Both the position numbers and the translations under genes were made by a program. From IMG/VR virus record IMGVR_UViG_3300021375_000007, positions 1 to 64,000 of that record: 64,000 nucleotides of DNA. The stretch is one strand, 5' to 3'. This DNA comes from a virus. Positions 44,113-52,590 of the stretch are shown one piece after another; positions within the stretch are counted from its first letter, which is position 1, and each line of letters starts with the position of its first letter. The notes beneath the pieces are model-generated. The model saw only the letters and a program-made list of their open reading frames with translations. It was not told where the DNA came from and made no database searches.

Positions 44113-44715
44113 CTAGTTATGTGTAATAGCACCTGTTAATACGGGAGGACAGCATTCTATTGTAGCATTAAAAGTTTCATTTGGATCTGCTTGGCAGTCT
44201 AAATTTATCCAACTACCTGTTTCCCCATCAGCATAATTTTCAATTATAATAGATAAATCATCACCATTTGTGTTAGGTGGGCAATCCCCCACAGTAACTT
44301 GAAACTGGAATGTCCAAGGGCCGTTCAACCCATCACCCCAATTATTACCCGGATTACCATCTAATGCACCACCTAAATTAGTATCATAAAACCACCCTGG
44401 GTTATTTATGATTATGCCTGTAGCAGATGATTGTACCATATTAACCCATAACCATACACCTGTTCCTGAGTTATTTGTTGGGAAACCTACAGGAACTAAT
44501 GAGGCAGCATCCCATCCACCACCTAACGCGACTGCAACTCCATGCATCCAATTTACCGATAATCCTTGGTAGTCTACTATAGTATAAGTAAATGTTATTG
44601 TTTGGCCTGGTTGGTATGTTCCTCCTATAGGTGGTATATCAACTGCAATGTTATCATCTAATATACATTGAGAAAATACTTGGAATGGGAATAGCAGTAA
44701 TAATAACCATTTCAT
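44113..44715 (-). CDS. Secreted beta-rich protein, unknown
   Basis: 200 residues. The signal peptide MKWLLLLLFPFQVFS is cleaved before QCIL. The body is beta-rich with many Trp, Gly and Asn: TYQPGQTITFTYTIVDYQGL, NNPGWFYDTNLGGALDGNPG, NGPWTFQFQVTVGDCPPN. It ends CCPPVLTGAITHN. This resembles domains in large secreted flavobacterial surface proteins, where the PxTGxIxH type of ending joins repeats. No Shine-Dalgarno sequence is seen. It may be the N-terminal member of a surface complex. Confidence 0.7.
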   Translation of the reverse strand: MKWLLLLLFPFQVFSQCILDDNIAVDIPPIGGTYQPGQTITFTYTIVDYQGLSVNWMHGVAVALGGGWDAASLVPVGFPTNNSGTGVWLWVNMVQSSATGIIINNPGWFYDTNLGGALDGNPGNNWGDGLNGPWTFQFQVTVGDCPPNTNGDDLSIIIENYADGETGSWINLDCQADPNETFNATIECCPPVLTGAITHN

Positions 44716-44727
44716 GTGTTATATATT

Positions 44728-44958
44728 TTAGTCTGTTTCATCAGGATCTTTATTCCGTTCAACCCAGTCAAGATATTCCACGGGAGGTATTATTTTATAA
44801 TCCCACCCATCATAAGGATATTCATAACTTTCGTGATCTTCTATAAATAACTCATATGTAGGTGTTTTAATCCAATCAATGGCTACAAACCAATCTTCTT
44901 CTGGGTCGAATACTTGCTTATAAAAAGCTGGCTGTTCTGGTATTGAGAATCTTTCCAT
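44728..44958 (-). CDS. Small acidic Trp/Tyr-rich protein
   Basis: 76 residues, acidic: EDWFVAIDWIKTPTYELFIE, DHESYEYPYDGWDYKIIPP, then ERNKDPDETD. No signal peptide or membrane segment. It lies between the leucine-rich-repeat adhesin and the secreted genes and could be a fibre chaperone or tail-fibre assembly factor, which are often small acidic proteins encoded right after the fibre. This is inferred from position only. Confidence 0.5.
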   Translation of the reverse strand: MERFSIPEQPAFYKQVFDPEEDWFVAIDWIKTPTYELFIEDHESYEYPYDGWDYKIIPPVEYLDWVERNKDPDETD

Positions 44959-44964
44959 ATCTTA

Positions 44965-47094
44965 TTAGTTTACTACTGTCCACCCTTTATTGGTAGCTAT
45001 TGTTGTTGTGCATGTCGATGACCCAGGATTATTTGAAACTGTAACTGTTTTTCCTGACACCGTTGGGAGATCTGTGAATAATTCATCAATCTCAGTTGCT
45101 TCAAAATTACAGCCTGATATTGTAAAAGTAATCGGTATATTTCCTCCTTCAATCCTTCTTAGATTATATGCGTTATAAAAAGTATTGAGCATATTAGTAG
45201 CACTGGACCAATCTATACCACTCATAGTCTGGACGGTAGTGCACTCTCGGACTAGTCCTCTGAAGTTAGTTACGCTGCTTGTGTTACTTAAAAAATTAAG
45301 ATTAATTAAGCCGGTGTTTCGATAAAACATTCTATAGAGAGAATTAGTTGATGAGCAATTAATAGCTTGATAATTAACAATTCCACTAGCTTGAAACATA
45401 AACTGTAATACGGTAGCATTTGATGTATTTAAAGAAGGCATATCTGTTAACTTAGGTGTAGTTGCAAGCATACCGTTATAGTCGGTGGCGTTTGAGCTTA
45501 CAGTTATTGACCCTACAGATGCTAAAGATACACACCCACTAAACATACTATTTGGATCTAATGCATTTGGAGCATTGATATTTCCAACTTTGGTAAGTGA
45601 TATACATGATATAAATAAAGCATCGATATCAGTGGCAAGAGGAAAATTTAAATTTGGAATTTCCATTAAACTATTACAGCTTCTAAATAATACTCTAACG
45701 CTAGTAGCTGCAGAAAAATCAACATTTGGAAATTTTATTAACCTAGTACAGCCATCAAATATGACTCCCATATTTTGAACTCCTGAAGTATCAATTAAAG
45801 GAAATTCTGTAAGTGAACTACAGCCGGCTACGAATGACGTCATTGACGTTGCTGAGCTTATCACCAGGAGAGGAATTTTTGGCAATGAAAAACAATTCTT
45901 ATAAAATGTATTCAATAGTACTATTGAAGTAGCATCGAAAAATGGAGCGTATACCATAGAACTACAACCGCTAAAAAAGCTACTAGCATTTGTGCTACTT
46001 GAAATATTTAAAGTTTTTATTCCTTGTAATGACTGACAATTAATAAAAGTATTAATAGTATCTGTTGCCGTAGAGACAGAATATTCATTTAACCATTTTA
46101 AGTTTGAGCAGCCATTGAATACATTTCTTGCTTGCCCAGTTGCACTATTAGCTATGAATGATCCGTTATTAAGTTCTATAAGAGAAGAGCAGAAGCCAAA
46201 AGTATAAAGTAAAGTAGTAACAGAACTAACATCTATTTGAATTTTTTCTAAAGCAGTACAACCTCGAAATGTGTTAGACATATTGGTAATTGAATGAGAA
46301 CCTTCCCAAATGAATTGTTCTAACATTCTATGCTGAATATTCTGGGCGTAAAAAGTAAAACTAGTACAATTAACAGCTTGTACTAATACATCCAACCATC
46401 CTGTAGTTCTATTAGTTGACGAAACCGAACTGTGTCTTTGGTTAAAATCAATTAGGGTCAAATTAGATCCCACCTGAGGGTAAACTTTTACAATTGATTG
46501 CTTATAACCCAAATTAGTCAAATTACTGGCTGCTGAATAAGAAAAATCATGCTCAGCAGTTACACCTGATGCATAATTTACTACATTGCCATCTCCCCAA
46601 TCTACAGTATAATCTCCCTGGGCTTCCAATGCTACATAATTATGTTCTACATCAAAAACGGCATAAAGACCATATACAACCTGTTCATTTACGATAAGTG
46701 TAGGTAGATTAACCCATTGAGAGTTTCGTGTATAAGAATCGAGTATAGGAATAGCAAATATATTTTTTTCAGTGACAGTGTATGCACTTAATATAGGTGA
46801 GGATGAATCTTCAACATATCCGCCTATATTGATACTTCCTATAAAATCACATTCTAATGCATAACTAGACGATCCCGTTTGGTGAGTATAAGTCCCATTG
46901 GGAGTCTGTATAGTATAAATATACGTATAAGGTCCAGTACCTCCTGTAGCCGTAAGACTTAGATATATTGTATTCCCAAATGTGGTTTCCGTGATAGGAG
47001 TAGTAAGCCCGGCATCAGAAAATATACCTACTTCTAATCCGATTCCACCACCACCACCACCAGAGGTTTTAATATTAATATATTGTTGTATCAT
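44965..47094 (-). CDS. Tail fibre/receptor-binding protein with BspA-type leucine-rich repeats
   Basis: 709 residues. After a Gly-rich linker (TSGGGGGGIGLEVGIF) and an Ig-like part, residues of about 230-640 hold many BspA-like repeats of the form FxGCSSLxxxPxxDxSxxxxMxxxF, for example FDGCTRLIKFPNVDFSAATS and FSGCVSLASVGSITVSS. Such repeats form curved solenoids that bind proteins or glycans. Next to a fibre gene, it is the best candidate for the host-recognition protein. It overlaps the fibre gene by four bases and is preceded by AGGAT. Confidence 0.75.
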   Translation of the reverse strand: MIQQYINIKTSGGGGGGIGLEVGIFSDAGLTTPITETTFGNTIYLSLTATGGTGPYTYIYTIQTPNGTYTHQTGSSSYALECDFIGSINIGGYVEDSSSPILSAYTVTEKNIFAIPILDSYTRNSQWVNLPTLIVNEQVVYGLYAVFDVEHNYVALEAQGDYTVDWGDGNVVNYASGVTAEHDFSYSAASNLTNLGYKQSIVKVYPQVGSNLTLIDFNQRHSSVSSTNRTTGWLDVLVQAVNCTSFTFYAQNIQHRMLEQFIWEGSHSITNMSNTFRGCTALEKIQIDVSSVTTLLYTFGFCSSLIELNNGSFIANSATGQARNVFNGCSNLKWLNEYSVSTATDTINTFINCQSLQGIKTLNISSSTNASSFFSGCSSMVYAPFFDATSIVLLNTFYKNCFSLPKIPLLVISSATSMTSFVAGCSSLTEFPLIDTSGVQNMGVIFDGCTRLIKFPNVDFSAATSVRVLFRSCNSLMEIPNLNFPLATDIDALFISCISLTKVGNINAPNALDPNSMFSGCVSLASVGSITVSSNATDYNGMLATTPKLTDMPSLNTSNATVLQFMFQASGIVNYQAINCSSTNSLYRMFYRNTGLINLNFLSNTSSVTNFRGLVRECTTVQTMSGIDWSSATNMLNTFYNAYNLRRIEGGNIPITFTISGCNFEATEIDELFTDLPTVSGKTVTVSNNPGSSTCTTTIATNKGWTVVN

Positions 47095-48473
47095 AATTTA
47101 GATCCTGATAATATAACTAACCCTGCAGCTGATGAGGTTACTGATAATGTACTAAATTGGCTTAGTGATGAAGTAAATACATATGGAGCGCCACTGGATG
47201 AAATTTGTACAATCATTGCTGAACTGGTAACAAAACCAGCAAATTGCAAATTATAAGGTACAATGTAAGCAAATGATGTAGCTTCTTCAAAATTTAAATA
47301 TACATCAATATCTGTATTTTCTGGTACATTTGTTAATCCACTACCGTCACCACTAAATATACTAGCACTAATAATACTAGCTGTAATAGGTTGCTGAAAA
47401 GTAATACTATCGGTTACGGTAATAGGGGAAAGACCTGTAATAGTGCCAAATGAACCTGTTAAAGCAGTTACTGTTCCACTTGAACTTATATTACCTGATG
47501 CAGTTACAGGTCCTAATAAAGATAAGCCGGCTACTGTATTTAAAGTTATAGCAGTATTTGCTCCGTCACCTCCATATAGATTATTTGTCGCCAAATCATC
47601 TATAAATCCTCTACTGGCAAATACTCTTTCTCCATATAGGTAACCGGCACTTGAGCTTATATTTCCTGTTGTCGTAACGGCTCCAGCAGTTACTGTTCCA
47701 CTTGAACTTATATTACCTGATGCTGTTATGTTTAATATACCATTTATATTAGTAGCACCATCCCCTACTATATTTCCATTGGCATTAATATCATTAGTAA
47801 CGTTGAGATGACTTCCAGCAGTTATATAAGTTTGTGATATAATTCTATCTCCAAATACATTACCACTTGCACTTATATTACCGGATGCTGTTATGTTTCT
47901 GAAGATTACATCATCAGTACTAGTAAATTGCAACGAGCTAGATACTAGCCCGGCAGGTAATGTTGCTGTAGCGGTTACACCTGTCAGACCACTACCATCA
48001 CCATAATAACCAGATGCGCTAACATTACCTAATACAGATAATGTCATATAAGGAGATGTTGGTGCTAAATTAATATATGACCCACTATTAACTAAATCAC
48101 CATTATTGATTAATGCTCCATTTAATGTTAAAGCGATGCCGGATGGTATTATCAACTCACTACCTGATGATATTGTCAAGTCACCATTAAATATTAATGA
48201 GCCGTCTAATGTATATGAGCCTGATATTGGGTTCGGTATTGAATTTGGATTAATAGTAACAGATCCAGTAATCAATGTTTCTGAAAACAGATTAAATAAC
48301 GATGTTACTACTTCAATATTACTACCTGATATTCCTAACGATCCAGTAATACTATTTATCGAGCCGGACATTGTAGTTGATAACCATAACAGATTACCGT
48401 CCAGTTCATCAATAGTCAATTGAGAACCTTTTGCGGTCCTTGTTAATAATGAATATGGTGGTGTTAGTGGCAT
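47091..48473 (-). CDS. Tail fibre protein with SGNISASG repeats
   Basis: 460 residues. The N-terminal part, LTRTAKGSQLTIDELDGNLL, is a common start of phage fibre proteins that dock on the baseplate. Ser-, Gly- and Thr-rich repeats follow (ITASGNISASGNV, ITASGNISSSGTVTA, VTASGNISSSGTVTA) with YYGDGSGLTGV and FSGDGSGLTNV motifs, typical of beta-helical fibre shafts. A smoother C-terminal domain has IDVYLNFEEATSFAYIVPYN. It probably presents the leucine-rich-repeat protein encoded next to it. Confidence 0.75.
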   Translation of the reverse strand: MPLTPPYSLLTRTAKGSQLTIDELDGNLLWLSTTMSGSINSITGSLGISGSNIEVVTSLFNLFSETLITGSVTINPNSIPNPISGSYTLDGSLIFNGDLTISSGSELIIPSGIALTLNGALINNGDLVNSGSYINLAPTSPYMTLSVLGNVSASGYYGDGSGLTGVTATATLPAGLVSSSLQFTSTDDVIFRNITASGNISASGNVFGDRIISQTYITAGSHLNVTNDINANGNIVGDGATNINGILNITASGNISSSGTVTAGAVTTTGNISSSAGYLYGERVFASRGFIDDLATNNLYGGDGANTAITLNTVAGLSLLGPVTASGNISSSGTVTALTGSFGTITGLSPITVTDSITFQQPITASIISASIFSGDGSGLTNVPENTDIDVYLNFEEATSFAYIVPYNLQFAGFVTSSAMIVQISSSGAPYVFTSSLSQFSTLSVTSSAAGLVILSGSKL

Positions 48474-48483
48474 TTATTTTATC

Positions 48484-48750
48484 CTATTCAACGTAATCCG
48501 GGTCTACATATCCCGATACAACATATAATGTAGTTACTGGTGGTGTTATAGTTCCCGCATATCCACCTATAGGTCCATGTACTGGCTGTAATACTGGTAC
48601 TGCTCTTTTAACGACTCTACGTGACCTAACCGCTGCCACTAATTGCGTATTAGTTGCAGTTTCAACATTGTCACGGTATTGGCCACGCGAGAAATATGTA
48701 TCGGTGGTAGCAGGGGGTGATAAAGAACTTTTTCTTCCAGTTAATGACAT
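48484..48750 (-). CDS. Small protein upstream of tail fibre gene
   Basis: 88 residues, Arg-, Val- and Pro-rich: RGQYRDNVETATNTQLVAAV, RSRRVVKRAVPVLQPVHGPI, then TPPVTTLYVVSGYVDPDYVE. No known motif. The position between PhoH and fibre genes and a late-type element upstream suggest a minor virion or fibre-attachment protein. Confidence 0.5.
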   Translation of the reverse strand: MSLTGRKSSLSPPATTDTYFSRGQYRDNVETATNTQLVAAVRSRRVVKRAVPVLQPVHGPIGGYAGTITPPVTTLYVVSGYVDPDYVE

Positions 48751-48763
48751 CTAGTAGATTCTC

Positions 48764-48777
48764 TTTAGAATAAATAT
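48764..48777 (-). promoter_or_regulatory. Late-type element before 48484-48750 gene
   Basis: Minus strand ATATTTATTCTAAA, then GAGAATCTACTAG and the start codon. It is a weaker match than most. Confidence 0.4.
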
Positions 48778-48780
48778 TGA

Positions 48781-49437
48781 CTACTTCAATAAGTCGAAGA
48801 TTTCATCTAATGCAGCATGCCGGTGGTTATCTTTAAGCATTACCTCGTATACATACTTTGAGCCCCTTAATTTCGGTACATCATGTATAGCTGAATCGTT
48901 TGCAAACTTCAGATCGATCTGGTCTTTATCCCCGCAAAAAATCATTATAGAACCTTTACCTAATCGTCCTAATACCATTAGTAACTGTTGCTTAGTTAGA
49001 TTTTGGAATTCATCTACAATACATACTGCATTATCAAATGTACGGCCACGAAAGTGTGCTAAACTTAATAATTCAATATCTTCTGTTTGTTCCATTCTAG
49101 CTAATCCCTCTGCCTTATTATATACTTTGCGCATATTAGAACGTATTGGAATTATCCATGGATCCATTTTTTCTTCTAATGAACCTGGCAGAAAGCCTAT
49201 ATCTTCGGTAGCTACGGTTGGTCTCGTAATTACTATCTTATCAACTTCTCGCTTAAAGAATTTATCTAATGCTATCTGACAGGCTAGTAATGTTTTACCA
49301 GATCCTGCCTTTCCTATTACGAATGAAAAGGGTACGTGTAATATATTAGATTTGGCTGCTTTTTGCTCGGCCGATAATGTTAATGAAAATTTAACCGATC
49401 CCTTAGGTGGTGTTTTATCTGTATTCTTAGTTGCCAT
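48781..49437 (-). CDS. phoH: PhoH-like ATPase
   Basis: 218 residues. Walker A is VIGKAGSGKTLLACQ, Walker B is AVCIVDEFQN. ITRPTVATEDIGFLPGSLEE and the C-terminal MIFCGDKDQIDLKF complete the PhoH pattern. PhoH proteins are common in marine phages; they are ATPases linked to RNA handling or phosphate stress in bacteria, but the phage role is unknown. It is the gene after the capsid gene and its terminator. AAGG precedes the start. Confidence 0.93.
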   Translation of the reverse strand: MATKNTDKTPPKGSVKFSLTLSAEQKAAKSNILHVPFSFVIGKAGSGKTLLACQIALDKFFKREVDKIVITRPTVATEDIGFLPGSLEEKMDPWIIPIRSNMRKVYNKAEGLARMEQTEDIELLSLAHFRGRTFDNAVCIVDEFQNLTKQQLLMVLGRLGKGSIMIFCGDKDQIDLKFANDSAIHDVPKLRGSKYVYEVMLKDNHRHAALDEIFDLLK

Positions 49438-49449
49438 ATCATAACCTTA

Positions 49450-49463
49450 TTTAATATAAATAT
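49450..49463 (-). promoter_or_regulatory. Late-type element before phoH
   Basis: Minus strand ATATTTATATTAAA, then TAAGGTTATGAT and the start codon. Confidence 0.45.
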
Positions 49464-49470
49464 GTAACAT

Positions 49471-49496
49471 AAAAAAAGGGAGGCCGAAGCCTCCCC
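49471..49496 (-). terminator. Strong intrinsic terminator after the major capsid gene
   Basis: Minus strand GGGAGGC, TTCG loop, GCCTCCC, then seven T. It is the clearest terminator in the window and is fitting for the most abundant virion protein. A second inverted repeat, ATTAGTA-AG-TACTAAT (49511-49526), overlaps the capsid stop codon. Confidence 0.92.
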
Positions 49497-49525
49497 TTAA
49501 TTAAACATCAATTAGTAAGTACTAA

Positions 49526-51205
49526 TTAGATAGAGTCTAGACCTTCAACAAAGATCTTACCATAGAACTCAGGACGTACAATCTTCTTAGCGTAACGTGT
49601 CATTACACCTTTTCTCGGAGTGAAATCCTGAGGATCGTATACCAATGGAGTCATAATCAATGGAATATATGGAGCATATACAGCACCAGTTTCAAGGAAT
49701 TGTGATCCTCTGTATCCCATCAAGATAGTATTCTCAGTCATGTATGGGTTCTTGTAAACTTGGAATCTACTATTAATAGCACCAACTTTCTGAACGCCCA
49801 TTGCGAACTGCATCTTATCACCATCTGTATCAGCAGCATATCCTGGAATAGATTCTAGGATGGTAGCTACGGTTGGAGAACATACTAGGAAGTTTGCTCC
49901 TCCTCTCATAGTCAACTGATGGATCTTGTTACTTACCTTCTGAACTTTAGTTCCTAAAGTCTGGAACCAGGTTCCTTGGTTGTAAGCTTGAGCAGCAGAA
50001 TTGCCACTGGTAAATGATTCGCTAGCGGCATCATATTCAACACCAACACGTGCAGACCATCTTTCAACTGTCTGACCATTCTCGATCAACATATCAAGGA
50101 TCTCAAGATCGATTTCCTGTGAAATGTACTCAGAAAGCATTGAAGTTAATTCAGCTTCTGCATCAATTGAATGATAAGCATTTAAATCTTGAGCAAACTC
50201 AGGAGTCCAAACAGCTTTCAACTTACGTGTCTTAGCAACAATTGCTTCAGAACGCATTTGAAGATCGATTTCTGGAATCTGAATCTTACCATTTGTATCA
50301 AGCTGCTGTCCAACATTACCTACTTCAAAATCACCACGTGAGTCTGAACCTGGTTGTTTATTGAATACAACTTGAAGATCTGTTACATCTGCACCAGCAG
50401 TTGCAACCTTAACTACGAATCTGATTGTATCATCAGCAGTTGCACGAGTTACTAATTTAGTAAACTCTGGATATACAGCTTCGAGCTGAGCATCATTCGT
50501 CAAGTTAAAAGATCTAACTGCATTTACATCAGCACCAACGAGATCCGCGGTTCTTACATCTAACGTTTGAATCAATACGGGATTCGAGCCAGTTGATGCA
50601 AGAAACTCAGTATTAAAGTTAACATCAATCGGGGCAACAGAACCAGTTGCAAACCTATCGGCACTAATTGCTGTTGTAGCAGACGCTGGTGTTTCTACAT
50701 CCAAATCAGATGATGTTACAGCGTTAATAGAATATCCAAATCTTCCAGCACCATAAAGTCCTTGGGATGGAGCAGTTGTGCCACGAGCGGCATCAGTTAC
50801 ACCAAATACAGAATCTTCTTGACTCGTACGTGCTTGCCCTGTCTGGAACAATCCACCTTGAAGGTCGTTTCCATACTTGAAATCAAGATAGAATACAAGA
50901 CCTGATGGTAGGTTCATTGGTTGAACAGATACGAAATCCTTAGCAGCAATTTCAGCGAAGATTCTTCGCACTAATGGTAGAGCTACCCCTGACCATTCTT
51001 CTGAATTGGAATCTGTACCTGTTTGGTTGGCTTCAGTTACTAACTGCTTAGCCTGGTTCTCTAAAAGAACCGCCATACCTTGTGTTTCAACTTCATTCTT
51101 AAGTCCTTCAAGAAGTCCGGTTCGTTCCCATTTGGAAACAAGCGCTTTGGACTCTTTACGAGCATTAGCATGAGTATTGGTAGGCAAAAGTGAATTTACA
51201 TTCAT
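49526..51205 (-). CDS. gp23: Major capsid protein (gp23-like)
   Basis: 559 residues (T4 gp23 has 521 before cleavage). It begins MNVNSLLPTNTHANARKESK and has ESGV-type sequence GVALPLVRRIFAEIAAKDFV followed by VQPMNLPSGLVFYLDFKYG, typical of HK97-fold T4 capsid proteins. Near the end come TRYAKKIVRPEFYGKIFVEG. The N-terminal region up to about residue 65 is probably removed by the prohead protease. AAAGGGA precedes the start. Scaffold, protease and portal genes follow the usual order upstream. Confidence 0.94.
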   Translation of the reverse strand: MNVNSLLPTNTHANARKESKALVSKWERTGLLEGLKNEVETQGMAVLLENQAKQLVTEANQTGTDSNSEEWSGVALPLVRRIFAEIAAKDFVSVQPMNLPSGLVFYLDFKYGNDLQGGLFQTGQARTSQEDSVFGVTDAARGTTAPSQGLYGAGRFGYSINAVTSSDLDVETPASATTAISADRFATGSVAPIDVNFNTEFLASTGSNPVLIQTLDVRTADLVGADVNAVRSFNLTNDAQLEAVYPEFTKLVTRATADDTIRFVVKVATAGADVTDLQVVFNKQPGSDSRGDFEVGNVGQQLDTNGKIQIPEIDLQMRSEAIVAKTRKLKAVWTPEFAQDLNAYHSIDAEAELTSMLSEYISQEIDLEILDMLIENGQTVERWSARVGVEYDAASESFTSGNSAAQAYNQGTWFQTLGTKVQKVSNKIHQLTMRGGANFLVCSPTVATILESIPGYAADTDGDKMQFAMGVQKVGAINSRFQVYKNPYMTENTILMGYRGSQFLETGAVYAPYIPLIMTPLVYDPQDFTPRKGVMTRYAKKIVRPEFYGKIFVEGLDSI

Positions 51206-51216
51206 TATATTTCCCT

Positions 51217-52098
51217 TTATTTAGAAAGACCAGCCAATTTCTTCCATCTAGTTGCTAATTCATTACCTTCAGTAATTACTCTAGCAGCTGGTTTGGTAGA
51301 CCTGGTTGGCTTAGACGCGTATGATTCTTTAATACGCACCTTTGATTTTGTTTTACCGAATCCTTCGGCTAAAGTTGAATAAACTAATTTCACTTCTCTC
51401 ATATTATGAGCTCGATCAAAGTTTTCAATAACTTTCATCTTTTGTGATTCATTCAACTCGTGGTTCTTAAATAACTTATTTGAGAATAGCAATTTAGCGT
51501 TTAGAAGATTAACTTCTTGAAGTTGAGATTTCAGATAACGGATTACATTGTAAGCTTCTTCCATTTCTTTCTCGTACTTACCTTCTTCCATTTCATCTTC
51601 GTCTGCAGCTTCGTCCATGTCATCTTCTTCTTCACGTAATGAAGCGATAACTTCATCTAGGTCAATCTCTTCATCCATTTCATCGTCATACTTACCTTCA
51701 CCGATTTCTGATGAATCACCAGCATCAACATCTAATTTGTTGTCACCAGTTCCAATTTCATCTGAATCAGCAGCGTCAAGTTCACGTAAAATTTCGTCAA
51801 GATCTAATTCCATGTCAGCATCTTCCATACCGGAATCGCCATCTAAGTCAAGTTCCATATCTTCTTCAAGATCTAAATCCATTGATGGTTCGATTGGTGC
51901 TTCTATTTCATTGCCTAAGTCAAGTTCCATGTCTTCTTCCATTTCCATATCATCTTCCATCTCTTCTGCTAATTTAGCATGGAGCATAGATTGTAAACGT
52001 GGAGTGAAAGCTTCTTCTAAAGCAGCTTTGGCGTTAGCCATTGCAGTTTCTCTTACAGCCTTTGCGTCAGCAATTGCCTCTTTTAAAAGATCATTCAT
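51217..52098 (-). CDS. gp22: Prohead core scaffold protein (gp22-like)
   Basis: 293 residues. A basic and Ala-rich helix starts it (LKEAIADAKAVRETAMANAK), then a very acidic central region with repeats such as MEDDMEMEEDMELDLGNE and DLEEDMELDLDGDSG. A helical part SQMKMKVIENFDRAHNMREVK-like stretch and a basic end (RITEGNELATRWKKLAGLSK-like) close it. It fits the gp22 scaffold by position just upstream of the capsid gene and by composition. AAGGA precedes the start. Confidence 0.8.
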   Translation of the reverse strand: MNDLLKEAIADAKAVRETAMANAKAALEEAFTPRLQSMLHAKLAEEMEDDMEMEEDMELDLGNEIEAPIEPSMDLDLEEDMELDLDGDSGMEDADMELDLDEILRELDAADSDEIGTGDNKLDVDAGDSSEIGEGKYDDEMDEEIDLDEVIASLREEEDDMDEAADEDEMEEGKYEKEMEEAYNVIRYLKSQLQEVNLLNAKLLFSNKLFKNHELNESQKMKVIENFDRAHNMREVKLVYSTLAEGFGKTKSKVRIKESYASKPTRSTKPAARVITEGNELATRWKKLAGLSK

Positions 52099-52150
52099 TT
52101 GTTGTCCTTAATTATAATTTGCGGAAATAAGATTATTCTGAATCTTAATA

Positions 52151-52190
52151 GATATAAATAAATTTTGTCAGGGACTATACATTGAGGTAT
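52151..52190 (-). promoter_or_regulatory. Leader of scaffold gene: late-type element and hairpin
   Basis: Minus strand ACTATAC, loop CTCAAT, GTATAGT (7-bp stem at 52171-52190), followed by TTTATTTATATCTATTA (52151-52163), a loose version of the late-type element, about 60 bases before the scaffold start. Confidence 0.4.
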
Positions 52191-52226
52191 AGTATCGGAT
52201 AATCAGTAATATATATGCCGAACAGT

Positions 52227-52256
52227 AAAAAAGGCGACCGTTAAGCCACCTTTTTA
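52227..52256 (-). terminator. Terminator after the bS21 gene
   Basis: Minus strand AAAAAGGTGGC, loop, GTCGCCTTTTTT, then ACTGTTC. Two G-T pairs occur in the stem. The flanking A and T runs make it work on either strand. The T-run tail TTTTTACTGTTC matches the terminator at 37834. Confidence 0.75.
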
Positions 52257-52273
52257 TTTAATCTATATGAATA

Positions 52274-52531
52274 TTAATCATACATATGCTCCCATCTCTT
52301 TCGCGAATTATATATACTCGTCTTTCTTGCTACACGCCTTTTGGTAGTAGGTTTAGTATATTCTTTGTTATCTTTTAGCTTTTGAATAACATCAGTTGCT
52401 TTAAGTTTGCTTTTCCAAGCTCGGAGCGCTCCTGCAATATCACCGGAAGGATTTCTTTTTGTTTTGGCTACTCGAGTAGCATTAGGGTTACCATGTACTA
52501 TAGACTGGTGGAATCGTAACTGTCTGCTCAT
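52274..52531 (-). CDS. rpsU: Ribosomal protein bS21 homologue
   Basis: 85 residues. Residues about 29-70 follow bS21: DIAGALRAWKSKLKATDVIQ, then KLKDNKEYTKPTTKRRVARK. Host-type bS21 has ALKRYKRKF and AFTKPSVVRR at the same spacing. It has an extra basic N-terminus of about 27 residues. In Bacteroidota, bS21 helps hide the anti-Shine-Dalgarno of 16S rRNA; a phage version could alter this. Its own start has no Shine-Dalgarno sequence, and it has an early-like promoter and its own terminator. Confidence 0.78.
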   Translation of the reverse strand: MSRQLRFHQSIVHGNPNATRVAKTKRNPSGDIAGALRAWKSKLKATDVIQKLKDNKEYTKPTTKRRVARKTSIYNSRKRWEHMYD

Positions 52532-52558
52532 TTAATAATTTAATCGTTAATAATGCTT

Positions 52559-52590
52559 TTAATATAAGTAATTTATTTTATTTATCCTAA
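52559..52590 (-). promoter_or_regulatory. Early-type promoter before bS21 gene
   Basis: Minus strand ATTAGG, 19 bases, TATATTAA. The weaker upstream box is the same as for gp32. Confidence 0.45.

Noticed and set aside
47091-48473. DNA repeats in the fibre gene as a CRISPR or satellite array
   Set aside because: The repeats are in frame, encode SGNISASG-type units and vary at codon level, so they are protein repeats.
51617-52111. Ser-rich plus-strand frames opposite the scaffold gene
   Set aside because: The Ser and Gln runs are the complement of the acidic GAA/GAT codons in the scaffold protein.
52099-52273. Small RNA or tRNA in the gap between bS21 and scaffold genes
   Set aside because: The gap is explained by a terminator, a short hairpin and an AT-rich leader element; nothing else is seen.
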